From a virus, in the IMG/VR virus record IMGVR_UViG_3300042878_001565, positions 27,180-91,179 of that record: a DNA stretch of 64,000 bases; one strand, given 5' to 3'. Position 1 is the stretch's first letter. The number at the start of each line of letters is the position of its first letter. The notes under the pieces were generated by a model. It ran no database searches and was not told the origin of the DNA. It saw only the letters and a list, made by a program, of their open reading frames with translations. Shown piece after piece: positions 29,793 through 39,204 of this stretch. The translations under genes and the position numbers were made by a program.

Positions 29793-29824
29793 AAAAATTG
29801 GCCCCAGATTATCCCAGGACCAAT
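29793..29824 (-). terminator. Hairpin terminator after collagen-like collar gene
   Basis: On the minus strand, ATTGGTCC pairs with GGGCCAAT (8 base pairs with one G-U) around a 12-base loop, followed by TTTTTAC. It ends the tail-fibre operon 40 bases after the stop at 29864. It is followed by a second terminator, so read-through into the ring operon is strongly limited. Confidence 0.7.
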
Positions 29825-29863
29825 TCTAGTCAGCCACATAAACCAACCTCTCTGTGACAGCGT

Positions 29864-31648
29864 TTAATATTTTATAATATATCTCATTGTAATACTTTTT
29901 TGTCTGTTATCTCCTGATGATGTACCTGTTGCAGTACCAGTAACTGGTCCAGCACCAGTTCCTGAAATAGTACCGCTAGCAGGAGTAGGAGAACCAGTGC
30001 CACCAGAAGGTGCAGTATTACCAGCAAAATATTCTTTTTCGTGAATGTGAGTTGTTGGAGTAATAAATAAATCAAATTCTCCTGGATTATCAACATCTTC
30101 ATAATCAGGATTATCTACCCAATCTTTATCCATTGATGTATAACTACCTTCACCTACACCATCACTTCTAAAAATATTATGCTTGTGAGAACCAGAAGCA
30201 ATAATATTTGCAGTAGATCCATCAGTTGATGCTAAAGAGTGAACGTGACTTGGAAGATTGGCAACACCAACATTTACAGATGCTGTACCTGTTAAAGTAA
30301 CAGCAGCAGTACCAGTAATAGTTCCGGTAATAGTTCCAACAATAGCATTATCTCCAACTTCAGTTCCAGTATTTGCAGCTGTTCCACCATAAGGAATTTT
30401 ATCAATTAAATTTGGAACCGAAAATGTATTTATGGGCACTGGATTTAAATCGTATTCAGTACCAATTACATCCCATAAATCACCATAAGTAATTTTAGAA
30501 ACTACTTGACCATCGCATAGCAACCATCCTATTGGAATAGCAACACCTATGCCACCAGCCCATGGAATAACACCACCTACAGGAAATAAACCTGCACCTG
30601 CAGCTTGAGCTGTTGAATTACCACCACCTGTATTTGGTATAGCATCTTGTCCTGGAACATTATATGATACACTAACTTCTATACCAGCAGCCGGAATGCT
30701 TCCATTTCCATGTATTAAAGTTACAACATATATATGGGTATTACCTGAAACTCCAAATCCATCAACTTTATAAATACCAAAGTTTGCAGAATTTTGAGCA
30801 TCAACTAATTGTATAATACTATTTTTTACAATTCCTACCACCCATTGTATCCCACCATTTATAGCACCTATAGTACCACCATATCCATTTATTGTAGTAT
30901 GACTAAGTGCTATTTGTGTAACGCCAGCATAAGTTGTTGCAGCACTAACACCAACCGTACCGGCAACCGCACCGTCACCTTTCTTATAGAGAACTGAATT
31001 AGCACCCATGTTTCCTTGAATACCCAATGAGCCAGCTGCACCAGCTAAACCAGGACTTCCCGGATCTCCTTTAGGAAGAGTAAAGTTTAATGCATACGGA
31101 TTGGTTCCAGTAATTGCTACTGCAGGTGTTGTTCCTTGTGTGACAACACCAATAGTTATTGTAGGAGCAGGTCCAATTTGACCTGGTGCACCATTTTGTC
31201 CGGGATTTCCTGGTTGACCTTGTTGACCAGGATTTCCTTGAGGGCCAGCTGGACCTGGAGTTCCACTTCCAACACCAGCTGGACCTGGAGGGCCTGAAGG
31301 TCCTTGAAAACCACGAGGTCCTCTTAATCCTGTTGCTCCACCAGCTCCTGCACCACCACCGGCTCCAGTACCACCATTAGCTCCACCTGCTCCATTAGCA
31401 CCGTTTCCACCAGCTCCGCCATTAGCACCGTTTCCACCAACACCGCCATTATTACCATTAGTTCCGTTTCCACCAAAACCGTTTCCACCAAAACCATTAT
31501 TTCCATTTGAGCCATTGCTTCCATTTGAACCACCGCCAAAACCGCTGTTTCCATTTCCACCAAGACTATTGCTTCCGTTTGAATTATTTAAAGAACCGTT
31601 GTTTTGACAAGATCCTTTACAAGTTTTAACTTTACATTTTATACACAT
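29864..31648 (-). CDS. Collagen-like tail fibre with C-terminal tail-collar domain
   Basis: A 594-residue protein in four parts. Residues 1-15 form a Cys-rich start (MCIKCKVKTCKGSC). Residues 16-105 are Gly/Asn-rich low complexity with repeated GGNG and GANG units. From about 110 to 210 come collagen-like GXY repeats. From about 380 the tail-collar domain begins, with the typical IPIGWLLCDGQ..YGDLWDVIGT..FSVPNL signature. A Gly/Thr-rich stretch with an HVHSL motif and a GDNRQKSITMRYIIKY ending closes it. Tail-collar proteins form trimeric receptor-binding fibres. It is the last gene of the appendage cluster, before two terminators. Function is well supported; the receptor is unknown. Confidence 0.92.
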   Translation of the reverse strand: MCIKCKVKTCKGSCQNNGSLNNSNGSNSLGGNGNSGFGGGSNGSNGSNGNNGFGGNGFGGNGTNGNNGGVGGNGANGGAGGNGANGAGGANGGTGAGGGAGAGGATGLRGPRGFQGPSGPPGPAGVGSGTPGPAGPQGNPGQQGQPGNPGQNGAPGQIGPAPTITIGVVTQGTTPAVAITGTNPYALNFTLPKGDPGSPGLAGAAGSLGIQGNMGANSVLYKKGDGAVAGTVGVSAATTYAGVTQIALSHTTINGYGGTIGAINGGIQWVVGIVKNSIIQLVDAQNSANFGIYKVDGFGVSGNTHIYVVTLIHGNGSIPAAGIEVSVSYNVPGQDAIPNTGGGNSTAQAAGAGLFPVGGVIPWAGGIGVAIPIGWLLCDGQVVSKITYGDLWDVIGTEYDLNPVPINTFSVPNLIDKIPYGGTAANTGTEVGDNAIVGTITGTITGTAAVTLTGTASVNVGVANLPSHVHSLASTDGSTANIIASGSHKHNIFRSDGVGEGSYTSMDKDWVDNPDYEDVDNPGEFDLFITPTTHIHEKEYFAGNTAPSGGTGSPTPASGTISGTGAGPVTGTATGTSSGDNRQKSITMRYIIKY

Positions 31649-31658
31649 GATTTTTTAT

Positions 31659-33428
31659 TTATGGACATGATAAATTTATACCTAAATCATTTAAAGCAGA
31701 AACAATTTCATTTTTATAATAAACAGCTGTACTTCCAGCAACAGTATCTAATCGATATTTATATATGTTTGCTGCAAACTCTGCTGATAAATTATAAGGA
31801 TTTGTATAAGCACCTTCATCTATAAATGTTGCTTGAACCAATGACCTAAAACCTTGAAAACTATTTGGTCCTGTATTTATTCTAAACATACAACCTCTGA
31901 TATCATAGTTTTGAGTTGCCGCATTTGCTAAATTAGTTTTAACTTGAACAATATCTGCATCATATCTTTTTGAAGCATCATTACCCCATTCACCTCTTCT
32001 TACCGTATTATCCCATGTTGGACTACCTGCATTTCCATACCAGTATGGAGTATTTTCATCTGAAAAAACTAAGTTAATTACAAGATTGGTACTTGGATCA
32101 AGTGTTCTACTAATATTTCTATCAGCTCCTAAACATAAAGCAAATGCTTCAAAAGTAGAAGCTCCAGTTACTTGAGTATTATTCATACTTAACACTTTAA
32201 CTTTTTCATTATAAAGTGCTACATCATTATTATAAAGTTGAATTAAACAAGCTTGCAAAATAGTACTTTGCATTGTTTCTAAAGGACTAAGAGTACTACC
32301 CATTGAACCTGAATCATCAAACCAAATATTAATTTCGGTTGATTCATCAATTTGAGGTGTTGGTGGTACAATTGGAACACCGCCATTTTCAAGACAATCT
32401 ACATCTATTCTACAAACTGGTACACCAGCACATACATCTAATACTCCTACTGGACACGAATATTCACTTGATAATGTTCCACTAGGTGCGGTTGCTATAC
32501 CAATTAAATTTTTTGATGAAAAATATATGTATGGATTAATATCAGCTTCAACATTTGTAGCTTTTAACAAAGTTGATTGAAAAGTAGCTAATGGTATATC
32601 ATATATTTCAGCAAGAATAGCTGCTTGTGACTTTACAGGTCCGTTAAAGTTTTTACCAGTAAGTCTTATTACGTGATTACCTGATGGCAATGTAATAGGA
32701 AAAGCAAATAAGTTAAAAAAACAACGATCTCCTTGATTAGAAGTAGTTCCATCAAATATTGTTGTGTATGGACCAACTCCACCAATTGTATTTAATGCTA
32801 CTTCTAATTTTACATAGTTGTCACCAGAAATAGCACATATATATTCTTTAGATGTTGCTATATTAAAACATACATTAAATGAAAATTCTTCACCTGGATC
32901 AACTAGTGTAGTATCATCTCTATTCCAAACACCAGCATTATTTAAACGACCAAGTGGTATATTAGAAGCACCTATATCTCTACCCCACAAATCACTTTCA
33001 GTTGTACTTAATATAGGAACTGTTGTCGAAGCACTATCTTTAATAACACTACCAACATAAGTTAAAGGTAGTGAAAATATAGGTGCAGTTAAATCACCTA
33101 AAGATTTAAATAAAAGTACACCTAGTTTATTATAAGCTGCATTTCGACTAGCTTTTTTAATAACTTGTGGTGTACCTGGAAAAACAGGTGTTTGAAGTGC
33201 TTGACACTTACCTGTTGTTGGATCAGGAATACTAAATTCAGGACAAGTACATATACAGGTTATTGGTTTCCACGTAGGAAAACCAGCTGTCATTGTACCA
33301 TCATGATAATTAATATTTCTTGCGTTTGGATCAAGTATTTGCCATCCAAGTTGTTGATCTAAAAAATATATATCATGGAAACATGGATCTAACCAATCCG
33401 TTCCATCAAAAACTTTATAATTTCCCAT
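31659..33428 (-). CDS. Tail protein with von Willebrand factor A domain
   Basis: A 589-residue protein. Residues 1-60 carry a WLDPCFHDIYFL..GWQILDPN segment and Cys clusters. The middle (about 65-340) is beta-rich. From about residue 365 a vWA-like domain begins: hydrophobic strand INIWF followed by a MIDAS DxSxS at D371-S373-S375, then a helix, a Thr-containing ASTFEAFAL segment near 420, and a later INLVFSDENTP strand with an Asp. These are the expected MIDAS parts, so it probably binds a divalent metal and a protein or glycan ligand. It lies between two collagen-like fibre genes with 2-10 base gaps, so it is probably an exposed appendage. The domain is well supported and the ligand is unknown. 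Confidence 0.88.
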   Translation of the reverse strand: MGNYKVFDGTDWLDPCFHDIYFLDQQLGWQILDPNARNINYHDGTMTAGFPTWKPITCICTCPEFSIPDPTTGKCQALQTPVFPGTPQVIKKASRNAAYNKLGVLLFKSLGDLTAPIFSLPLTYVGSVIKDSASTTVPILSTTESDLWGRDIGASNIPLGRLNNAGVWNRDDTTLVDPGEEFSFNVCFNIATSKEYICAISGDNYVKLEVALNTIGGVGPYTTIFDGTTSNQGDRCFFNLFAFPITLPSGNHVIRLTGKNFNGPVKSQAAILAEIYDIPLATFQSTLLKATNVEADINPYIYFSSKNLIGIATAPSGTLSSEYSCPVGVLDVCAGVPVCRIDVDCLENGGVPIVPPTPQIDESTEINIWFDDSGSMGSTLSPLETMQSTILQACLIQLYNNDVALYNEKVKVLSMNNTQVTGASTFEAFALCLGADRNISRTLDPSTNLVINLVFSDENTPYWYGNAGSPTWDNTVRRGEWGNDASKRYDADIVQVKTNLANAATQNYDIRGCMFRINTGPNSFQGFRSLVQATFIDEGAYTNPYNLSAEFAANIYKYRLDTVAGSTAVYYKNEIVSALNDLGINLSCP

Positions 33429-33430
33429 AT

Positions 33431-34087
33431 TTATTGTTTAATCCAAATATCTCCAGCACGTAGTTTATTTGCAACATACGTTCCACCTACAGCTGTTGTG
33501 TCGATAAAGTTAGTAGTAAAACCTGGAATAGCCGCATAAACATTTTGAAAAGTTACATTTGTTGGTTCACCATTAGGACCGCCACCAGGAAAACCACTTG
33601 CTGGGCTAACAAATACTGCTACACCTCTACCATCGAATCCATTACAACCATTTTCAATAACAAACGATTGACTTACTGCATTATCAGTTCCATTGTGCAA
33701 ATCAATTTGAGCACCACCTCTACATCCAATATTTTGTGAAGCAACAACAGAAACATAGTTTCCATCTTTACCTTTATCACCTGGCAAACCTTGATCACCT
33801 TTAAGTCCAGGTGCACCTTGTAATCCATCAGTACCATTAACACCAGAAGCACCACTTGGTCCTAAAGGTCCTGACGTTCCATCTTTTCCTGGAGGTCCTG
33901 ATGGTCCTAATTGTCCAGGATCACCTTTATCACCTTTATCTCCACCAGAACCAGAAGGTCCTTGAGGTCCAGCTAAACCTTGTTCTCCTTTCTCTCCTTT
34001 CTCCCCTGCATCACCTTTAAAACCGCGTGGTCCACGTACTCCTTTAGGAACAGGTGAACATAAACTATTTTTTTCGCAATCTCCCAT
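33431..34087 (-). CDS. Collagen-like tail fibre/appendage protein (218 aa)
   Basis: A 218-residue protein. Residues 1-12 are a Cys-containing leader. Residues 14-115 are collagen-like GXY triplets rich in Pro, Lys, Asp and Glu (GPRGFKGDAGEKGEKG, GLPGDKGKDG). The last 100 residues form a globular domain ending LRAGDIWIKQ. Such proteins trimerise through the triple helix and expose the C-terminal head. Its start lies 15 bases after a TAnnTTTG motif (34102-34109), so it may have its own promoter. It is part of a cluster with three collagen-like proteins. Confidence 0.88.
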   Translation of the reverse strand: MGDCEKNSLCSPVPKGVRGPRGFKGDAGEKGEKGEQGLAGPQGPSGSGGDKGDKGDPGQLGPSGPPGKDGTSGPLGPSGASGVNGTDGLQGAPGLKGDQGLPGDKGKDGNYVSVVASQNIGCRGGAQIDLHNGTDNAVSQSFVIENGCNGFDGRGVAVFVSPASGFPGGGPNGEPTNVTFQNVYAAIPGFTTNFIDTTAVGGTYVANKLRAGDIWIKQ

Positions 34088-34101
34088 GATTAATTTTTTT
34101 T

Positions 34102-34109
34102 CAAAGTTA
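34102..34109 (-). promoter_or_regulatory. Bacteroidota -7 promoter motif TAACTTTG
   Basis: TAACTTTG on the minus strand matches TAnnTTTG and lies 14 bases before the ATG of the 218-residue collagen-like gene. It overlaps the last bases of the preceding gene. No terminator is visible here, so this would be an internal promoter. Confidence 0.45.
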
Positions 34110-34700
34110 ATAATGTATTTTAATATTTGGTCTATTTGATGTCAATGTACCTACACCTGTAACCGGTGCAGTAGCACTTGCTTTTGTTATAACAGAACTT
34201 ATAATAGTAGATCCATCATTACCACCAGAATCTCCTTGATATGTACCCCAGTTATTTTCCCAAACCAGCATAAGATTTTTTACGCCATCATAAACAAAAG
34301 GAGTATCAAGTGTAAATTGATACCATACATTATTATTTGATATTCCAAATGTAAAAGCAGCTTTAGCAGTAACTAATCCAGTAAGAGTTAATCCTGCAAA
34401 TGACATGTCCGGACTTGCACTAAAAACAGCTTGATCAACCATTGCTAGTTTAAGCACTTGATTAGGAAAAGATCTAGGTGTTGCATAACTTCTAAAATAC
34501 AAACTTATGGCTGTAATAGTTTTAGCACCACCTAATTCAGCAGCTTTCCAAATAACAGCGGTCTTACCATACTGATCTGAACCATTTAATATCAAATTAT
34601 AAACACGTGTGGAACCTGTACCAATTTGTAAAACCCCACCAGTAATTGGAGGGGTTACACCAACATCTCTGTGTCTTAATGTTCCTATATGATTTTGCAT
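34107..34700 (-). CDS. Beta-sandwich appendage protein resembling Bacteroidota surface-adhesin modules
   Basis: A 197-residue protein with no signal peptide. Beta strands alternate with the motif set AAELGGAKTITAISLYF near residues 52-68, GLTLTGL near residues 102-108, and WYQFTLDTPFVYDGVKNLML near residues 130-150. The same order (ELG..ITAI, then F.LDTPF.YDG..NL) is typical of beta-sandwich modules in secreted Bacteroidota proteins. This suggests a module shared with, or acquired from, the host lineage. In the tail cluster it is probably an adhesion or carbohydrate-binding element. The fold is inferred from motif resemblance only. Confidence 0.8.
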   Translation of the reverse strand: MQNHIGTLRHRDVGVTPPITGGVLQIGTGSTRVYNLILNGSDQYGKTAVIWKAAELGGAKTITAISLYFRSYATPRSFPNQVLKLAMVDQAVFSASPDMSFAGLTLTGLVTAKAAFTFGISNNNVWYQFTLDTPFVYDGVKNLMLVWENNWGTYQGDSGGNDGSTIISSVITKASATAPVTGVGTLTSNRPNIKIHY

Positions 34701-34702
34701 AA

Positions 34703-36454
34703 TTATACTTTTAAATCACCACCTAAAAACCAAACTCCGGCTGAATTAAGTGTCATTGTTGCAAATGAATATTGTACTCTTAATCTTTTTTCACCACCAG
34801 TTGAATTAAGTATTTCCGGTTGTGCTGGTGATACTCCACTTGTTCCACCAACAAAACTTACTTCACCTGTACCTTGTCTAATAATTGTACATGTAAATCC
34901 AACAGGGGGCAATGCATTAAGAAAGCTTGATGTTTTTGTACTAATTATTACAGCACTAGAGGAATTAACATAAATAATACTATTGTTATGCCATGGTCTT
35001 AATATAAAACTACCAGTTACAGTAAATATTTCTGGAATTGAATCACAAACCCAACCATAAGTATATGAATAAACTCCAGTAAATGAATCATAAAAAGTTG
35101 TTCTTAAACTATATGTATAAACAGCATTTTTTTCTGTATTATAAACTTGATAACCAACAGGAACAGTTAATGCAAGCATCTCTGCTTGTGTTTTACTTGG
35201 TATAATGTATTGATTACTTAACTGTACACCAGGAGTTGACCATATTCCAGCTGCTTTAGGTCCATACATAATGTATGTAGTTGTGTCTAAATAGAAATCA
35301 CCATTAACACCTAAAATATTACTTGGAACAGTTGTTCCATTTAAAACAGTTTTTCCAGCAGGACCAGTTGTTCCAACAGCACCGCGATCACCAGCAATAC
35401 ATAAATTAAAAGTGTCAGTAATTGTTCCTGTACCTACTACATAATCAACACTTATAACTACAGTAGATGTTGGATTGGCAATAAGATTATTTACAATCCC
35501 TTCCATCCAAAAAGAATTCTCTAACCAAATTTTTACGCGAGTTCCTATTTTCCATCCAAGATTATTAATAGCCGGAGATAATGTAAATGTTTTTAAACCA
35601 GTACTAAAAGTTAAAGGACCGTTCCAAACTACACATGTTACAGCATTTTGTCCAGCTGCTCCTGTCGAACCAGTTGGTCCAATTGGACCAGTTGCTCCAA
35701 TACTTCCAGTTGCGCCAGCACTACCTGTTAACCCAGTAGGTCCAGCAGGTCCTGTTGGGCCGGCAGGTCCTGTTGATCCAGTTGGACCTGTAATACCTGC
35801 AGGTCCAGTAGGTCCAGTTGCACCACCTGTACTTAATAAAGCCCATTCTGCTCCATTAGCTGTTGGAGTAACTCCAGTTACAGGTCCATTATAAACCCAA
35901 TAAGAAGCTCCATTATACAAAACAGTATCATCTGTAACATAAGTTGTAGCTGCATTGTAAGTTCCTTTCCAAGTTAATCCACCAGGAGAAACTCCAGGGT
36001 TACCTTGAATACCAGTAGCACCAGTTGGGCCAGTAGCTCCGGTTGGACCTGTGGGGCCAGATGGCCCTGTAGGTCCTTGTGAACCATTAGTTCCGTTTGT
36101 ACCATTAGTACCATTAGAACCACGCATTGATGTAGCTGAACCCCAAACGCCTGCGGCTTTAGGTCCATATAAATCTAATGTAACAGTGTTAATGTAAAAA
36201 TCTCCATCAACGCCTAATGCATTTGATGGTACAACCGCACCATTTAAAGTTGATTTTCCATCTTCACCTGGATCACCTTTAACACCATTAATACCATTTA
36301 CAGGAACACCAAAGATTTCTTCCCATGCTGAATTTCTCCATACATAATATTTATCATCAACATCTACATAATATGCAACATGCGGCAAAGTTCCTAATGC
36401 TGGTCTATTAATAGCCAACGGAACAACAATAATTTGAAAACTTGAATTTGACAT
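34703..36454 (-). CDS. Modular collagen-like tail fibre with duplicated [15 protein letters not shown] unit
   Basis: A 583-residue protein. Residues 68-110 carry [20 protein letters not shown] and [11 protein letters not shown] near copy lies at about 370-412 ([30 protein letters not shown]). Between them are two collagen-like stretches rich in GPTGPTG triplets (about 113-155 and 210-265), a [19 protein letters not shown] carbohydrate-binding-like strand (about 155-175, in the style of short chitin-binding modules), and a small beta domain. The C terminus is beta-rich. The repeated units are known from bacterial and phage fibre proteins. It is a fibre or receptor-binding protein within the appendage operon. 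Confidence 0.87.
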   Translation of the reverse strand: MSNSSFQIIVVPLAINRPALGTLPHVAYYVDVDDKYYVWRNSAWEEIFGVPVNGINGVKGDPGEDGKSTLNGAVVPSNALGVDGDFYINTVTLDLYGPKAAGVWGSATSMRGSNGTNGTNGTNGSQGPTGPSGPTGPTGATGPTGATGIQGNPGVSPGGLTWKGTYNAATTYVTDDTVLYNGASYWVYNGPVTGVTPTANGAEWALLSTGGATGPTGPAGITGPTGSTGPAGPTGPAGPTGLTGSAGATGSIGATGPIGPTGSTGAAGQNAVTCVVWNGPLTFSTGLKTFTLSPAINNLGWKIGTRVKIWLENSFWMEGIVNNLIANPTSTVVISVDYVVGTGTITDTFNLCIAGDRGAVGTTGPAGKTVLNGTTVPSNILGVNGDFYLDTTTYIMYGPKAAGIWSTPGVQLSNQYIIPSKTQAEMLALTVPVGYQVYNTEKNAVYTYSLRTTFYDSFTGVYSYTYGWVCDSIPEIFTVTGSFILRPWHNNSIIYVNSSSAVIISTKTSSFLNALPPVGFTCTIIRQGTGEVSFVGGTSGVSPAQPEILNSTGGEKRLRVQYSFATMTLNSAGVWFLGGDLKV

Positions 36455-36464
36455 ATCTTAATAA

Positions 36465-37748
36465 TTAATCTGTTATATTAGCAATTTGTTCAGAATCTAC
36501 AGAATCATAATATGATAACCTTAATCCATTGGCACTGTTCATAAACAGTTTTTTATTATAATTTGCATAAACGTGTAATGCAGGTGTAAAATCTGTAGTT
36601 GCTACATCAATTTCTATCGATGTATTTTTAAATGTATTTACAGTAATATTACCATCAAATAATAAACCTGTTACATTAAGCATTGAATTAATTTTATTAA
36701 ATCTAAATAATCCAGTAAATGATACATTTGTACAAGTACCTGTAAATAAATTTGAAGTAAATTCACCAGAAAATGATGTATTATATACATGATCTAAAAA
36801 AGTTCCGTTTTCAGAATCATTTTTAAATGTTACATTATCCGCTGATTTTGCAAAAACAATATTAGGTAAATCAAACAAGTTAACGTAAGATTGTGCTACA
36901 GCTGCTATACTTGTATTTCTAACTCTATTAAATCCACTAAAATTAAATGTAGGAAATAATTGGCTACCTAAACCTAAATCATAATATGATGAAAATACAC
37001 CTAATGCATCTTTATATCTTTTAAATTTAACACGTCTGTGATCATAATCTGTTTCATTTCCATATTCATCTTTACGATAAAGAATACGTCCTAAAGTAGT
37101 AAAGCCACCAACAGGAGTTGTGTATTCAAGTTGATAATGAATAATATCTTTTGGGTATGCAACATCAAATGCTTCAAGTTGTAATTGATTTGAACTTAAT
37201 GCAAATACAATTAACGGACTTACTGTTTCAGTTTGTAACGTTGTTGGAAGAGCACGTGTAGCAGGACTTGAATATTCAGGTAAATCATACATTGTAGTAA
37301 AATCAGTTATTCTGTAATATTCACCACGTTGTAATGCATTAGTTACTTTTAAATTTAATAAATTCGCATGTGTAATATCAATAATAGTTGCACCAGTAGG
37401 CGATGGTAAATTTGAAAATAAATTTTGAAAATAATCAACTACGCTTTCCAATGATGTATTAACATCATCGCCAGCATTATAAATAGTTACACCACCTACA
37501 ATTTTATCTTCAGGCGTATGTGTTTTATCACAATAGTAATCTGTTATAGATGAAAATATTTTTGCAAGGGAATCTCCTTTAGAATAGATCTTATCTGATC
37601 CACAAAATTTATTTTCACCAACGTGTAATACACATTCAGATGATACAACTTCAACGCAAGGTTGCGGAACTGCACACGCAACTGGATTACATTCAGCACA
37701 TGGTACATGTGGAGTTGGTGTTGTTTGATTACATGATGAACATCCCAT
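36465..37748 (-). CDS. Cys-rich-start tail appendage protein (427 aa)
   Basis: A 427-residue protein. Residues 1-45 contain eight or more Cys (MGCSSCNQ, CAECNPVAC). Next comes a short domain starting CVLHVGENKFCGSDKIYSKGDSL that resembles an adaptor in crAss-like fibre proteins. From about 125 there is ITDFTTMYDLP and later a beta-rich, Asn-rich region with many short strands (NTSFSGEFTSNLFTGTCTNVSFTGLF), reminiscent of a beta-helix. A pentapeptide or right-handed beta-helix fold is possible. It is probably a tailspike or fibre. No catalytic residues could be assigned. Confidence 0.82.
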   Translation of the reverse strand: MGCSSCNQTTPTPHVPCAECNPVACAVPQPCVEVVSSECVLHVGENKFCGSDKIYSKGDSLAKIFSSITDYYCDKTHTPEDKIVGGVTIYNAGDDVNTSLESVVDYFQNLFSNLPSPTGATIIDITHANLLNLKVTNALQRGEYYRITDFTTMYDLPEYSSPATRALPTTLQTETVSPLIVFALSSNQLQLEAFDVAYPKDIIHYQLEYTTPVGGFTTLGRILYRKDEYGNETDYDHRRVKFKRYKDALGVFSSYYDLGLGSQLFPTFNFSGFNRVRNTSIAAVAQSYVNLFDLPNIVFAKSADNVTFKNDSENGTFLDHVYNTSFSGEFTSNLFTGTCTNVSFTGLFRFNKINSMLNVTGLLFDGNITVNTFKNTSIEIDVATTDFTPALHVYANYNKKLFMNSANGLRLSYYDSVDSEQIANITD

Positions 37749-37769
37749 AATTTTATTGTTTAATTTTAT

Positions 37770-38486
37770 TTAGTAGCGATTATAGAAATACCCTGTTATG
37801 TATGAACGATATTGAGCAGTTGTCATAATAGTTGTATCACAACCATCGCATTGTATAACTATACCTCTTTGTATTAATAATATAAAAAATGCACTTAAAT
37901 CTAATTTACTTAATGCAGGTGAAATTGTTTTTAAAAGATTAAGCATAATACCTAATCCACTTTTTCCGTTAAACGTAGATGCTTCAACTAATCCCCCAAA
38001 TAAAACAGTAGTATCAGTGCCAGTTAACATAAATAATTCTTGAACTGACGCAGCAAAATCATTTGAACAACACGTAGGTGTTTTATCATAAACTAAATTA
38101 TTGCTTGTTTGAGTTTCTGTTGGTTTAAATTGATTAAAATATTCACCACGAAGTTCTACAGGTAATTGATAATTAACACAACATCTGTATTTTAGATTTA
38201 CATCAAAAGGAGTAGCTTCAGGAACACCATAAGGTAAAGTATTACCTAAACCATTTTCTTCAATTAAATCATTAAAACGATAAGCTGAACCTAAAAAATA
38301 AAAACCATTTTTTGAATTACAATCAGGACAACAAAAATTTTCGCTAGATGTAATAGAAATTCCAGAATCTAAAACTGAATCTAAACTTGTAGTCATTGAA
38401 ACCCCATCAGAAACTCTTCCAAATACTTCTTTTATTAAAAACACCAATGGGTTTATACATGGTGCTGGTAAACAATCTACTGACAT
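37770..38486 (-). CDS. Cys-rich tail-cluster protein, paralogue of the next gene upstream
   Basis: A 238-residue protein with the motif CCPDCNSKNGFYFLG near residues 53-67, matching CCPDCNDKYGFYFLG in the adjacent 235-residue gene. Both share a Cys-rich N terminus, this CCPDC motif, a CC pair near residues 140, and a C-terminal IVIQCDGC / IVVKCFDC element. I know no function. The Cys pairs suggest zinc binding or structural disulfides. It is one of two tandem copies within the appendage operon and is probably virion-associated. Confidence 0.8.
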   Translation of the reverse strand: MSVDCLPAPCINPLVFLIKEVFGRVSDGVSMTTSLDSVLDSGISITSSENFCCPDCNSKNGFYFLGSAYRFNDLIEENGLGNTLPYGVPEATPFDVNLKYRCCVNYQLPVELRGEYFNQFKPTETQTSNNLVYDKTPTCCSNDFAASVQELFMLTGTDTTVLFGGLVEASTFNGKSGLGIMLNLLKTISPALSKLDLSAFFILLIQRGIVIQCDGCDTTIMTTAQYRSYITGYFYNRY

Positions 38487-38496
38487 AATTTTTTAT

Positions 38497-39204
38497 TTAA
38501 GAACATGATTTATCATTATAACTATTTGCTACAGCCCAAGAATTAAAAGTATTTGCGCTGGCAATTATAATTCCACAATCAAAACATTTAACCACTATAC
38601 CTAATGTATCAAATAATGCTGTGAATATTGCACTCCATTCTGTTTCAGTTATACCTGAATATTTTGCTGCTATAGATGTTACCAATGTTCCTATAGAAGA
38701 AGCTTCTCTTATTGTGTTAAATTCAATTAATCCCATTGCTGAAAACAATGCAGGATTATTTATCATTTGTCCAAGAATTGCTACATCAGATGTAAAACTG
38801 GTATTACAACAATCTGGTTTAATTTTAATATTGCTGCTATATATTGCATGTGTAGCTTTATCTATATAAATATTTAAACAACATGGTGCTTTACATGAAA
38901 CTGACGTTGTATTAAATTTAAAAGTTACTGCTAATGCATTAAATTTAGCTAATCCACCTAAAAAATAAAATCCATATTTATCATTACAGTCAGGACAACA
39001 AATACCAGCATCATTTGATGCAATGATACCTGTATTTAAAAGCGTTGTTGCTTTTGCAATAAAATTACTAATGTCATGATTAACATCAGAATTATAAATT
39101 TGATCTATCAAATACTCCAATGGATGTTTACAAACAACACAAGAACTTTGAGTTACTGTAGTGTTGCAACATACTGGATTATTTATATTAATTGAATTTC
39201 CCAT
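38497..39204 (-). CDS. Cys-rich tail-cluster protein, tandem paralogue
   Basis: A 235-residue protein with 12 or more Cys, including CCNTTV, CVVCKHP, CCPDCNDKYGFYFLG (near residue 70) and KCFDC near the C terminus. It is clearly related to the 238-residue gene next door in motif order, though most other residues differ, so the duplication is old. Its start overlaps the stop of the 173-residue gene by one base. Role unknown. Location among fibre genes suggests an appendage or an adaptor between fibres. Confidence 0.8.
   Translation of the reverse strand: MGNSININNPVCCNTTVTQSSCVVCKHPLEYLIDQIYNSDVNHDISNFIAKATTLLNTGIIASNDAGICCPDCNDKYGFYFLGGLAKFNALAVTFKFNTTSVSCKAPCCLNIYIDKATHAIYSSNIKIKPDCCNTSFTSDVAILGQMINNPALFSAMGLIEFNTIREASSIGTLVTSIAAKYSGITETEWSAIFTALFDTLGIVVKCFDCGIIIASANTFNSWAVANSYNDKSCS

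Noticed and set aside
35475-35894. A plus-strand frame with GPVGPVAP repeats
   Set aside because: It is the complement of the collagen-like GPTG repeats on the minus strand. The repeat looks collagen-like on both strands because GGT/CCA codons are nearly self-complementary.
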